A stretch of 64,000 bases of DNA from CAVXFB01 sp963760935 (GTDB lineage Bacteria; Planctomycetota; Planctomycetia; Pirellulales; Thermoguttaceae). The stretch lies in contig CAVXFB010000006.1 in assembly GCA_963760935.1 (NCBI GenBank), positions 930,001 through 994,000 of the forward strand. The letters are read 5' to 3'. This document shows, in pieces, positions 46,237 through 55,294 of the stretch. Under the pieces are notes generated by a model. The model saw only the letters and a list, made by a program, of their open reading frames with translations, was not told where the DNA came from and ran no database searches. The position numbers and the translations under genes were made by a program. How positions within the stretch are numbered: the stretch's first letter is position 1; each line of letters begins with the position of its first letter.

Positions 46237-48061
46237 ATGCCGTTGAACTCGTTTCAAGACTCACTCAAACGCGGTGTATTGGTCTTCGATGGGGCCATGG
46301 GCACCGAGATCTATCGGCACCACGTCTTCACCAATCGCTCGTTCGATGAACTCTGCCTGTCCGATCCGAAACTGATCCGGCAGATCCATACGGAATACTG
46401 TGAGGCCGGCGCCGACGTGCTGACGACCAACACATTCGGCGCGAACCGCGTGGCGCTCGGCAAGTTCGCTCTGGCGGAAAAGCTCGGCGACATTGTTCGC
46501 GCCGGTGCGCGCCTGGCCCGCGAAGTGGCCGACGCGGCAGACCGGCCCGTCTACGTCGCCGGCTCGATCGGACCCATGCCAAGCCAGCCGCAGTACGAGG
46601 ACATCCTCGACGCAATGATTGTCGAGCAGGCGACGGCCCTAATGGCCGGCGGCGCAGATTTCATCCTCTTCGAGACCCAACCGAATCGGCCCACCCTCGA
46701 ACGTTGTGCCGCCGCCATGCACGGCCTGCCCAATGTGCCCTTTGTGCTGTCCTTCGTCATCGAGGGCAACGGCGAGACGGCCTCCGGCGAGTCGATCGAC
46801 CGCATGCTGGCTCCGTTGCCCGGCGGCGTGGCCCAGCCGGTCGCCTGGGGCATGAATTGCGGCCTCGGGCCCGACGGACTCCTCAGCGCGGTCGAGCGGG
46901 CCGTGCGTCTGTCCACGCTGCCGTTGGTCGTCATGCCCAACGCCGGCATTCCCAAGGAAGTCGAAAACCGCCGCATCTATCTGTGTTCGCCCGAGTATCT
47001 GGCCGAATATGCCAAACGCTACGTTACCCTGGGCGCGGCGGCCGTCGGCGGTTGCTGCGGAACCACGCCCGACCATATCCGCGCCGTTGCCCAAACCGTG
47101 AAGCGGCTGTCGCGGCCCAAAATCTTGCCCACAGCCGCCATGGCTGCGGGCGTCGAGGCCAAAGCGCCCGCCGCGCTGGCCGAAAAATCGCAGCTTGGCG
47201 CCCGGCTGGCCGCGCGACAGTGGATTACGACCGTCGAACTGCTGCCGCCGCGCGGCTACGACCTGACGTCAACCGTGGAAAAGGCAAAGACGCTGCGCCA
47301 GCGGGGCGTTAATGCCATCAACATCCCCGATGGGCCGCGTGCCAGCGCGCGACTTTCGTCGCTGGTGGCCGCCGAGCGCATCTTGGACCAGGCCAACATC
47401 GAACCCATCCTCCATTTCTGCTGTCGCGACCGCAACCTGATCGGCATGCAGGCCGACCTGCTGGCCTGCGCCGCCGTCGGCGTGCGAAACATCCTCTTCG
47501 TCACCGGCGACCCGCCCAAACTCGGCAACTACCCGCAGGCAACGGGCGTGTTCGACGCCGATTCGATCGGCATGGCCGCCGTCCAACAGCGGCTCAATTG
47601 CGGCATCGACTTAGGTGGCCAGTCCATCGAGCCGCCCACGTTTGCCGTGATCGGCGTCGGCCTCGATCCGACCGCCCTCGACCAGGCCCGCGAGTTGGAT
47701 CGTTTTCGGCAGAAAGTCGAGGCGGGCGCCGAGTTCGCCATCACCCAGCCCGTGTTCGACCCCGATGCCTTGCTGCGCTTCCTCGACGCGGTCGAGCATC
47801 ATGGTATTCCGATCATCGCCGGCATCTGGCCCCTGGTGAGCTGCCGCAATGCCTCGTTCATGCAGAACGAAGTGCCGGGCGTGGTCGTGCCCGACGTCAT
47901 CATGCAGCGGATGGGCTCAATCGAAAGCCGCGAAGGCCAGTTGGCCATGGGCATCGAGATCGCCCGTGAGTCGGTTGCCCGCGTGCGCCAGCGCGTCGCC
48001 GGCATCCAAGTCGAGCGCCCCCTTCGGCAACATCGAAACCGCCTGGTCGGTAATAAAGTAG
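46237..48061 (+). CDS. Bifunctional homocysteine S-methyltransferase / methylenetetrahydrofolate reductase
   Basis: Residues ~1-290 form a Zn-dependent homocysteine methyltransferase barrel (VFDGAMGTEIYRHHVF, TNTFGANRVAL, WGMNCGLGP, AVGGCCGTTPDHIRAV with the Zn Cys pair). Residues ~320-605 form an MTHFR domain (TTVELLPPRGYDLTSTVEKAKTL, NIPDGPRASARLSSL, ILFVTGDPPKLGNYPQATGVFDADSIG, ITQPVFDPDALLRFLD). The fusion supplies methyl groups for methionine from folate. The frame runs on to 48084, but the conserved end SAPFGNIETAWSVIK lies in the next frame with a stop at 48061, so one G at 48013 is probably extra. Confidence 0.93.
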
Positions 48062-48109
48062 CAGGCATGCTCCGCGTGCCGTAGCATCGGGCGGGCGCCC
48101 CCAAACGTC

Positions 48110-49118
48110 CCCTCTCCCGCCGCAACATTATGCATCAGCTAGCACGGGACGGGATGATATAGGTAAACGTACATAGCGTGAATTATCAGTTTTGCCTGAA
48201 CCCAACAACGGACACGATGTCGGCGACGAACCCAATTTGGCAAAGGCAACAAACCGCCGCCATGATTGGTCAACCAGCCAAAACATCGTTCTACATCGTC
48301 GCGGCCGTGATAGAGCGATCTTCCAAACTTGTTTTGCAGCAATGCCATAGAACGCAATCGTCCAGGACTGTGTCGACGATGCCCCAGACCGTCGCGCGGT
48401 CGTTTCCGTTCAGCTACCAATTGATGTCCCGTCATCAAGGCAACCTCGTGAAGCGGATTGCTGTCGTATGCCTTGTCGCCAAGGATATAGCCGCCCCCTT
48501 GGAGAGTCGGGAACAAGCGCGCAGCAACCTCCGGTTCGCTGATGTTCAGCGGGGCAATTTCCCAAGCCAAGGGCAAGGGAGCCGATCCGTACACGGCATG
48601 CAACTTGTATCCTTTGGCATAGCTGCGGCCCGCTCGGCCCCAGGCACAATCGGGGTCTTTGCTGTGACTTCCGACCGTCAATGGTTTGCCGTCCACGATG
48701 GCAACCCAACCGCTTTGTCGCAACTGGCCCAAGTGTCGTTCCATAACATACAGGAGCCTTTGAACTTCCGTCGTCTGCAGTCGGCGGCTCATGGTTGGCT
48801 GCGACGGCAGTTTTCTTCTGGGCCAAAGGCCTTCCGGCCAATTTTCGGCTTGGCAGGCCCACAAAACAGGCCGTTCGTGCAACGTGGCCCAAAAGAAAAC
48901 CATGACGATTTCGACGTCAAAGAAAGTGGTCCAGCCTCCATGGTTCCCATCGATCAAATTTTTCACCGAATTGGTACAATGCCAACCAGAGTTCGCGTTC
49001 CATGTCTTATCTCCTTGAAAAAGGGTTTCAACTAGATAAGCATGCACGCGAACTCGCTATTTTTCCAGCTTTTCCTCGCCCTATGCTAGCTGATGAATAA
49101 TGCTGCGCCGGGAGAGGG
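48110..49118 (-). mobile_element. IS5/IS4-like insertion sequence with ~35-nt terminal inverted repeats
   Basis: The ends 48110-48144 and 49084-49118 match as inverted repeats at 32 of 35 positions; the inner 12 (CATCAGCTAGCA) are perfect and the outer 10 (CCCTCTCCCG) are also perfect. One DDE transposase fills the interior. No clear target-site duplication is visible. The outer CCCTCTCCC text resembles the dispersed repeat family at 32034 and 34158, so the true IS end could instead be the inner 12-24 nt, inserted into a pre-existing palindrome. Confidence 0.8.
48139..49003 (-). CDS. IS5/IS4-family DDE transposase (frame break near N-terminus)
   Basis: The main frame carries the RNase-H-like core with D in AIVDGKPLTVG, D in GGYILGDKAYDSNPL and E in RDDVERCFGWLTNHGG, plus SYAKGYKLHAVYG. 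The conserved N-terminus lies one frame off: ATG at 49003 with AAGGAG at 49011-49016 starts MERELWLALYQFGEKFDRWEPWRLDHF, then the main frame continues FDVEIVMVFFWATLHERP. One extra base near 48922, or a two-base loss, separates them. The antisense ORF over the same region is a shadow. Confidence 0.85.
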
Positions 49119-49413
49119 CCGCTCTGCGCCGCTCCGCGGCGTCTTCTGGGTATTCGAGTTGCATTGCTCTGGGGAGTTTTTGGCTATTCAAGTTGCACCG
49201 CTCCGCGGTGGTTTGTCGGACGATACGCCTACCCCTGCCCGTTCATTGATCCGCAGAAACGGGCAATGCAGCCTGTAGGACCCGGCGCATTCCCGGCGTA
49301 ACCACTCGCCATTAATCACTCGCCACTCGCCACTAACCACTCGCCACACTGGTTCATTGGCATTTTTCGCGGTACACTAGCCCCTGTTCACTCCCTGCTA
49401 TCCACTACGTTCC
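49119..49413. other. Gene-free repeat text between IS and ribD
   Basis: About 295 nt holding GCGCCGCTCCGCGGCG, two related GAGTTGCA/CAAGTTGCA units, and tandem CACTCGCCA units at 49306-49347. No gene or RNA is recognised. Confidence 0.6.
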
Positions 49414-50517
49414 ATGCAGCAGCACGAGATCGATCTCTGGCACATGCAACTGGCCTTGGAACTCGCCAGTCGGGGCCAGGGTTTCGTCGAGCCGAACCCG
49501 ATGGTCGGCTGCGTCGTCGCACGCGGGGCCGAGATCATCGGCCAGGGCTATCATCGGCGATTTGGCGAGGCCCACGCCGAAATCGAGGCATTGCGACTTG
49601 CCGGAGACCGAGCGGCCGGGGCCACGCTCTACGTGACTCTCGAACCCTGCTGCCACCACGGCAAGACACCGCCCTGCACCAAGGCCGTGCTTGCGTCGGG
49701 CGTGCGCCGGGTAGTCATTGCCCAAGCCGATCCATTCCCGCAGGTTCAAGGCGGCGGCATCGACGAACTCCGGGCGGCCGGCGTCACCGTGGATGTCGGA
49801 CTGATCGAAGCCGAGGCGCGCCAGCTCAACGCACCCTATCGGAAACTCGTTTCCCGCGGCCGCCCTTGGATTATTGCCAAGTGGGCCATGACCTTGGACG
49901 GCAAGATCGCCACGCACACGGGAGCAAGCCGCTGGATATCCGGTCCCGAGTCGCGTCAAGTCGTCCACCGGCTACGTGGGCGGGTGGACGCGATTATGGT
50001 CGGCCGCGCGACGGCCATGCGCGACGATCCGCTGCTGACAGCTCGCCCGCCCGGTCCGCGTACGGCCCTCCGCGTTGTATTGGATACGCGTGCGTCGCTC
50101 ACGGCCGATAGCCAATTGGTCCAAACTGCACGCCAGACGCCGGTGCTCGTAGCGGTCGATGCGGAATCGTCGCCGGCCGGTCGAAAGCGGCTCGCAGATG
50201 CCGGCTGCGAAGTGTTTGTGTGCGACGGTCTCACTCCTGCCGCGCGACTCGATGCGCTACTATCTGAACTTGGACGGCGGCGGTTGACAAACGTGCTGGT
50301 CGAAGGGGGCAGCCAACTCTTGGGCAGTCTGTTGGATGCGCGGGAGATCGACGAAGTTCACGTCTTCATGGCCCCGAAAATCCTGGGCGGCGCCACGGCC
50401 GCCACGCCGATGGCGGGGGCGGGAATTGCCGACCTGTCCGAATCGCTACAGATCGAGGGGCCCAAAATGCAGCAACTCGGCGAGGACGTCTATGTCCACG
50501 GCCGAGTGCGGCGTTAA
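49414..50517 (+). CDS. ribD: Bifunctional riboflavin-synthesis deaminase/reductase
   Basis: 367 residues. The N-terminal deaminase domain has the Zn motif HAEIEAL and EPCCHHGKTPPCTKAV. The C-terminal reductase has RPWIIAKWAMTLDGKIATHTGASRWISG, VDAIMVGRATAMRDDPLLTAR and NVLVEGGSQLLGSLLDAREIDEVHVFMAPKILGG. It performs the deamination and side-chain reduction steps of riboflavin synthesis from GTP. No other rib genes are in the window. The stop is followed by the convergent Cys-rich lipoprotein gene. Confidence 0.96.
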   Translation: MQQHEIDLWHMQLALELASRGQGFVEPNPMVGCVVARGAEIIGQGYHRRFGEAHAEIEALRLAGDRAAGATLYVTLEPCCHHGKTPPCTKAVLASGVRRVVIAQADPFPQVQGGGIDELRAAGVTVDVGLIEAEARQLNAPYRKLVSRGRPWIIAKWAMTLDGKIATHTGASRWISGPESRQVVHRLRGRVDAIMVGRATAMRDDPLLTARPPGPRTALRVVLDTRASLTADSQLVQTARQTPVLVAVDAESSPAGRKRLADAGCEVFVCDGLTPAARLDALLSELGRRRLTNVLVEGGSQLLGSLLDAREIDEVHVFMAPKILGGATAATPMAGAGIADLSESLQIEGPKMQQLGEDVYVHGRVRR

Positions 50518-50555
50518 GCGAATCTCCCGTCGCCCTTTGGCAGAAGAGACTCAAC

Positions 50556-50939
50556 CTACGGCCCGATGCTGGGCGGATTCTTCGCCAGGAAGTCGCGCGG
50601 GCCGCGGGTGGTGTAGTACGGATATGCGACCGTTCCCATTCCTGGTCCGGCAGCGCCGGCGTCACCGCCGTCGTCGGCCCCAGAATTCTGCATGCGATTG
50701 TGGAGGCGGCAGACATGGCCCCGGCCCGGATCGCTAGGATCACCGACACACTGCTCGCCGTCGCATGGCACGCCGCCTTCACACGAGGCACAATCGCCAC
50801 CGCACGACATGCAATTTTCGGGGGCTTGGGCGCAACTGCCGCCCATGCACGCCCACGGACGACGTCCATGCTTGGCAATACAACCGGTGAGCCCGATCAC
50901 AATAACGATCGTCAGGCAGGAAAAGATGGCGCGTTTCAT
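50556..50939 (-). CDS. Cys-rich putative lipoprotein
   Basis: 127 residues. A lipoprotein signal (KRAIFSCLTIVIVIGLTGC, lipid Cys at 20) is followed by a short Cys/Gly-rich mature region (ACMGGSCAQAPENCMSCGGDCASCEGG-PCDGEQC) with about ten further cysteines, then a disordered tail ending GPRDFLAKNPPSIGP. The cysteines could bind metal or form disulfides. The composition and signal suggest a genuine exported small protein of planctomycete type. Function is unknown. Confidence 0.7.
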   Translation of the reverse strand: MKRAIFSCLTIVIVIGLTGCIAKHGRRPWACMGGSCAQAPENCMSCGGDCASCEGGVPCDGEQCVGDPSDPGRGHVCRLHNRMQNSGADDGGDAGAAGPGMGTVAYPYYTTRGPRDFLAKNPPSIGP

Positions 50940-51329
50940 CTGGGACGATTCCTTATATGCTCGTTGTCTTGCCGGGCACCGATCAATTGCGGGAAATGCG
51001 CCCGGCCTTCATCAGACATCGGTCCAATAACCCGTACAGTCCAGAAAATCGATAGAACCGGTGCGTCCGGCAGAACAAGAAGCGTTCGAATCGCACGCAC
51101 CGGACGATTTTGGCTAGAGAATGGATAAGATGGCAGGACTTTGCGGGCGATCAGCTATCGGCGGCCAGCTTTCAGCAGTCAGCTCTCAACAGTCAGCCCA
51201 AGAGTCTTATCGAGCAGTCCACCCCTAGAAACCACTGAAGCCGTTGGAGAGTTGGGTGTCACGTCAGAAATCGTAAGGCCGAAAGGCGAACACTGATAGC
51301 TGACTGCTGATAGCCCTTCCAAACACGGT
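50940..51329. other. Gene-free repeat region upstream of the Cys-rich lipoprotein
   Basis: 390 nt without a convincing gene. From 51149 it contains AGCTATCGGC, CAGCTTTCAGCAGTCAGCTC and, on the other arm, GATAGCTGACTGCTGATAGCC (51294-51315), an inverted-repeat family also seen around 39105-39233. Confidence 0.6.
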
Positions 51330-53051
51330 CTAGGGCTTCCTACCTACCAACGTTCTTAGCTGCGGCCACGTGCGGGTGTTGGCCACGTCGGCCTTCGTCA
51401 GTCCGCCACGGCGGGCTTGTTGCACGCCGCACGACATGACGTCGAGCCCCTCGGGCCGATGGGCATCCGTCGATATGACGATGAGCACCCCGTGTTTCCT
51501 TGCGGTCGCACATGCCACGTCGTCCAGGTCGAGCCGTGACGGGTGGGCGTTGAGCTCCAGCATCTTTCCATGGTCGCGGGCGGCCTTCATCACCGCTTCC
51601 ATGTCGATTTCGTACGGCTTCCGTCTGAGCAGCATCCGGCCCGTCGGATGGGCCAAGGCCGCGACGTGCGGATTCTTCAAAGCATCGACGGCCCGGCGCG
51701 TAATCTGATCGTGCGACTGTTTATGACCATAATGCACGCTGGCCACGACCCAATCGGCCTCGGCCAGCACGTCGTCGGGCAGATCGAGCCCGCCGCGTTC
51801 CAGGATGTCGACCTCGATGCCCTTGAGCACGGTGATGCCGCTGAGACGCTTGTTGAGTTGGTCGATTTCGGCCCACTGCTGCCGCACGCGATGTTCATCC
51901 AGACCACCAACCATCGCGACGCGCTTGGAATGGTCGGTAATGGCGATGTACCGCCGGCCACGCTCTTTCGCGGCGGCGGCCATTTCTTCGATGCTCGCTA
52001 GGCCGTCGGTCCACGTGCTATGCATATGGAGATCACCGCGGATGTCGGCCAGCGTAATCAACTCCGGCAGTTGGCCGGCATCGGCCCAGTCGAACTCCCA
52101 CCGCGCCTCGCGCAGTTCGGGCGGGAAGCAGGGCAAGTCCAAAGCGGCGTAAACTTCTTCTTCGGTGCGGCCGGCAATTTGATCGGCATCGCGGAAAACG
52201 CCATATTCGTTGACTTTCAGCCCCCGCGACTTTGCCCGGCCGCGCAACACGATGTTATGCTGTTTCGACCCAGTGAAGTAGACCAGTGCCGCGCCAAATG
52301 ACTCGGGCGGGACGGCGCGCAGGTCAACTTGTACGCCAGTCGCCAATCGCACGGTCATCTTCGTGTTGCCCCGGGCCAGCACCGCGGCCACCCCAGGATA
52401 CGCAGCAAGACAATCCATGACGGCCGACACGTTTCGCGTCACCACGATGAAATCGAGATCGCCAACCGTCTCTCGTCCGCGGCGATAGCTGCCGGCCGGC
52501 GCTATTCTTTCGACGGCCTGGCAGCGGTCCATGTGAGCGAGGATTTCCCGCACGTGCTGATCTGCTTCGGCCCACAAGATCCGCTGCTCGGCTTCGGAGG
52601 CGATGCCAAGCCCCTGTAGAATCGCAGCCTCGGTCTTTTCGCCCAGACCTTTTAGCTCGCGGACGGCGTGGGCTTCACAGGCGGCGCACAGTTCTTCGAG
52701 CGTGGCAACCTTCAACTCGCGATAGAGTTGCGCGGCTCGCTTTGGGCCGAGGCCAGGCACGCGGAGAATCGCCAAGACGCTTTCCGGTACCTTCGCTCGC
52801 AGTTCGTCGAGCAGTGGCAGGGTGCCCGTTTTTACCAACGTGGCAACCTTCTCGGCCAGATCCTTTCCGATGCCCTCAAAATCGGTCAGCGATCGCTCGG
52901 GGTCGACGACCACCTGGGCAGCCGGTTCGGCCAGATCGTGGACCGTTCGGGATGCGTTGCGATAGGCGCGGACACGAAACGGGTTCGCTCCCTCGAATTC
53001 CAGCAAATCCGCCACGTGCTCAAAAACATCGGCGATTTCTTGATTCGTCAT
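51330..53051 (-). CDS. polX: DNA polymerase X / PHP-domain protein
   Basis: 573 residues: N-terminal helix-hairpin-helix region (VLAILRVPGLGPKRAAQLYRELKV), the polX nucleotidyltransferase signature (APAGSYRRGRETVGDLDFIV), fingers/thumb (FTGSKQHNIVLRGRAKSRGLKVNEYGVF), and a C-terminal PHP phosphoesterase (LADIRGDLHMHSTWTDG, ITDHSK, VASVHYG, NAHPSRLDL, STDAH). Bacterial PolX fills gaps in base-excision repair. The ATG at 53051 (TNQEIADVFEHVADLLEF) is chosen; the longer frame is not homologous. Confidence 0.95.
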   Translation of the reverse strand: MTNQEIADVFEHVADLLEFEGANPFRVRAYRNASRTVHDLAEPAAQVVVDPERSLTDFEGIGKDLAEKVATLVKTGTLPLLDELRAKVPESVLAILRVPGLGPKRAAQLYRELKVATLEELCAACEAHAVRELKGLGEKTEAAILQGLGIASEAEQRILWAEADQHVREILAHMDRCQAVERIAPAGSYRRGRETVGDLDFIVVTRNVSAVMDCLAAYPGVAAVLARGNTKMTVRLATGVQVDLRAVPPESFGAALVYFTGSKQHNIVLRGRAKSRGLKVNEYGVFRDADQIAGRTEEEVYAALDLPCFPPELREARWEFDWADAGQLPELITLADIRGDLHMHSTWTDGLASIEEMAAAAKERGRRYIAITDHSKRVAMVGGLDEHRVRQQWAEIDQLNKRLSGITVLKGIEVDILERGGLDLPDDVLAEADWVVASVHYGHKQSHDQITRRAVDALKNPHVAALAHPTGRMLLRRKPYEIDMEAVMKAARDHGKMLELNAHPSRLDLDDVACATARKHGVLIVISTDAHRPEGLDVMSCGVQQARRGGLTKADVANTRTWPQLRTLVGRKP

Positions 53052-53221
53052 GAGGACCAGGATTGAGGGGCGGCGGGCAGGTCCGCGACGCGTGAATTCC
53101 GCGGTTTCATTGTATCGATCTCGGTAGCGCGATCCAGGGCACGTGTAACTGGTAATCGGGCGCAGCAGCCCCCCCTGGAGAGTCCGGAAGTCAACGGAGC
53201 CAGCCACTTAGGTCCAGGGTG

Positions 53222-53250
53222 TTGACCACGGCGAGAAAGCCGATTACAGT
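53222..53250 (+). promoter_or_regulatory. hisF promoter giving a leaderless mRNA
   Basis: TTGACC (53222-53227), 17-nt spacer, TACAGT (53245-53250). The ATG at 53258 is 8 nt past the -10, so transcription should start at the start codon. No Shine-Dalgarno is present. Confidence 0.6.
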
Positions 53251-53257
53251 ACACCTA

Positions 53258-54055
53258 ATGTTTGCGAAACGGGTGATTCCCTGTCTGGATGTCCATCGAG
53301 GCAGGGTGGTGAAGGGCACAAACTTCCTCAATCTCCGCGATGCCGGAGACCCGGTGGAAGTAGCGGAACGGTACGAAGAAGAGGGAGCCGACGAATTAGT
53401 CTTCCTCGACATTACCGCCAGCCATGAAGAGCGGGAGATTATCCTCGACGTGGTCCGTCGGACCGCCGAGGTGATTTTCATGCCTTTGACGGTTGGCGGC
53501 GGGATTCGCACGATTGATGACATCCGCGCCTTGCTTCGCGCAGGGTGCGATAAGGTATCGATCAATTCGGCCGCCTGCCGGAATCCCGATTTCGTCCGTC
53601 AAGCGGCCCGCCGCTTCGGCAGCCAATGCATCGTCGTGAACATCGACCCCAAGCGGGTTAACAAAGACGGTAAAGAGTTTTGGGAGGTGCACATTAACGG
53701 AGGCCGGATCGGCACCGGACGGGAAGTAGTCGCCTGGGCTCGCGAGGTAGAACGTTTGGGAGCCGGGGAAATCGTGCTGACCTCGATGGACGCTGACGGC
53801 ACGAAGAATGGCTACGACTTGGAAATTACGCGTGCCGTGACCGATGCGGTTTCGGTCCCCGTAGTGGCCAGTGGCGGCGCTGGCTGCCCCGAGCATCTCG
53901 CCGATGCGATTTTGCTGGGCGGCGCCGACGCCGCCTTGGCCGCTAGTATTTTCCACTATGGCGAGTACACCATCGAAGAAACAAAGCGAGTGATGCAGCG
54001 TAGAGGAATCCCGGTACGGCTGAAGAACGCCGAATCCCTATCCCTGAACACGTAA
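53258..54055 (+). CDS. hisF: Imidazole glycerol phosphate synthase, cyclase subunit
   Basis: 265-residue (beta/alpha)8 barrel from the ATG at 53258: MFAKRVIPCLDVHRGRVVKG with catalytic Asp11-equivalent, LVFLDITASHE, PLTVGGGIRTIDDIRALLRAGCDKVSINSAA, the second catalytic Asp in VVNIDPKRVN, and VASGGAGCPEHLADA. It makes IGP and AICAR from PRFAR in histidine synthesis together with HisH. No other his gene is present, so the pathway is dispersed. Upstream lies polX, divergently. Confidence 0.96.
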   Translation: MFAKRVIPCLDVHRGRVVKGTNFLNLRDAGDPVEVAERYEEEGADELVFLDITASHEEREIILDVVRRTAEVIFMPLTVGGGIRTIDDIRALLRAGCDKVSINSAACRNPDFVRQAARRFGSQCIVVNIDPKRVNKDGKEFWEVHINGGRIGTGREVVAWAREVERLGAGEIVLTSMDADGTKNGYDLEITRAVTDAVSVPVVASGGAGCPEHLADAILLGGADAALAASIFHYGEYTIEETKRVMQRRGIPVRLKNAESLSLNT

Positions 54056-54141
54056 CTTGACGGAGGCTCGAACGGCCCGTAAACCGTTGAACCCCGCATC
54101 TAGTTCCTAGCCCCTATCCTCAATCCCCCTTACCCCATCCC

Positions 54142-55293
54142 ATGGCCGTCGGCGAACAAGATCGTGCCCGTTTTCTCGGTAAGCGGCAAGATCTGGAAAT
54201 TGACAAGCTTTTTCGTGCGCTGGTGAAGGTCGAAGGCAGCGACCTCCACTTGAAGGTCGGTTTGCCCCCGCACGTTCGCGTTCACGGGACATTGCGCCCA
54301 TTGAATCGCGGTCCGATTGACGGTGAAGAGATGGTGCGGCTGATTTTCCCGATGCTTGAGCTGCAAGAGCGTCGGAAGCGGATTTTTGACGAAGATGGGG
54401 GCGCCGACTTTGCTCACACCCTGGACCTCGACGGCAAGCGCTGGCGGTTCCGCGTCAACGTGCTGCAACAACTGGGCAACGTCGGATTGGTCGCCCGGCG
54501 AGTCAATAACGTCGTCCCCGACTTCGAGCACCTGTTTCTGCCGGACGGGCTGGACAATCTGTGCAAATTCAGCCAAGGCATGGTTCTCCTGGCCGGTATT
54601 ACGGGCTCGGGCAAGAGTACAACCATCGCCTCGATGCTCGATTGGATCAACCATCGTTATCGCAAGCATATCCTCACGCTGGAAGACCCGATCGAGTTCA
54701 CGTTCACCGACGATCAATGCTTGATCAACCAGCGCGAGATCGGCATGGACGTGAAGGACTTCGGTATCGGCATGAAACACGCGGTGCGGGAAGACCCGGA
54801 CGTCATGCTCGTGGGCGAAATGCGCGACCGGGAGACATTCGAGACGGCCATCCAGGCGGCCGAGACCGGGCACTTGGTTTTCGGGACGATCCATGCCTCG
54901 ACAGCGCCAAGCACCATCGGCCGTATTCTCGACCTGTTCCCGCAAAACATGCATCCGGCCCTGCGCAGCGCGATGGCGTTCAACATGAAAGCTATCATCG
55001 CTCAGAAACTGCTCCCCTCAATTAAGCCCGGCGTGGGCCGCGTGCCGACTTGTGAGATCATGACATTCACTCCGACCGTTCGGAAACTTCTGCTCAACGG
55101 CGATGACGAGAAGTTGTCCGACGCCATCCGCATCGGCAAGGAAGAAGGCATGCAGGACTTCACTGCAAGCCTGAAAGATTTAGTCGAGCGCGAAATGATC
55201 GATCGGGAAACGGCTTTTGAGGTTGCCCCCAACCCGGAAGCGCTCAAGATGGCGTTGAAGGGCATCCTGTTGAAAGAATCGGCGATGTTGTGA
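54142..55293 (+). CDS. PilT-like retraction ATPase
   Basis: 383 residues, PilT/VirB11 superfamily: EGSDLHLKVGLPPHVRVHGTLRPLN (N-terminal domain), Walker A AGITGSGKSTTIASML near 153, ILTLEDPIEFTFTDDQCLINQREIG (Asp box), HAVREDPDVMLVGEMRDRETFETAIQAAETGHLVFGTIHASTA (Walker B and His box), and AQKLLPSIKPGVGRVPTCEIM. All catalytic motifs are intact. It is probably a hexameric motor for type IV pilus dynamics. The next gene starts 1 nt after its stop, so the two form an operon. Confidence 0.92.
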   Translation: MAVGEQDRARFLGKRQDLEIDKLFRALVKVEGSDLHLKVGLPPHVRVHGTLRPLNRGPIDGEEMVRLIFPMLELQERRKRIFDEDGGADFAHTLDLDGKRWRFRVNVLQQLGNVGLVARRVNNVVPDFEHLFLPDGLDNLCKFSQGMVLLAGITGSGKSTTIASMLDWINHRYRKHILTLEDPIEFTFTDDQCLINQREIGMDVKDFGIGMKHAVREDPDVMLVGEMRDRETFETAIQAAETGHLVFGTIHASTAPSTIGRILDLFPQNMHPALRSAMAFNMKAIIAQKLLPSIKPGVGRVPTCEIMTFTPTVRKLLLNGDDEKLSDAIRIGKEEGMQDFTASLKDLVEREMIDRETAFEVAPNPEALKMALKGILLKESAML

Positions 55294-55294
55294 C

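Noticed and set aside
48178..49035. 285-codon ORF antisense to the transposase
   Set aside because: Mirror of the transposase with its DDE motifs on the other strand; no family features.
53052..53257. Histidine attenuator upstream of hisF
   Set aside because: No His-rich ORF or terminator; the promoter gives a transcript starting at the hisF ATG.
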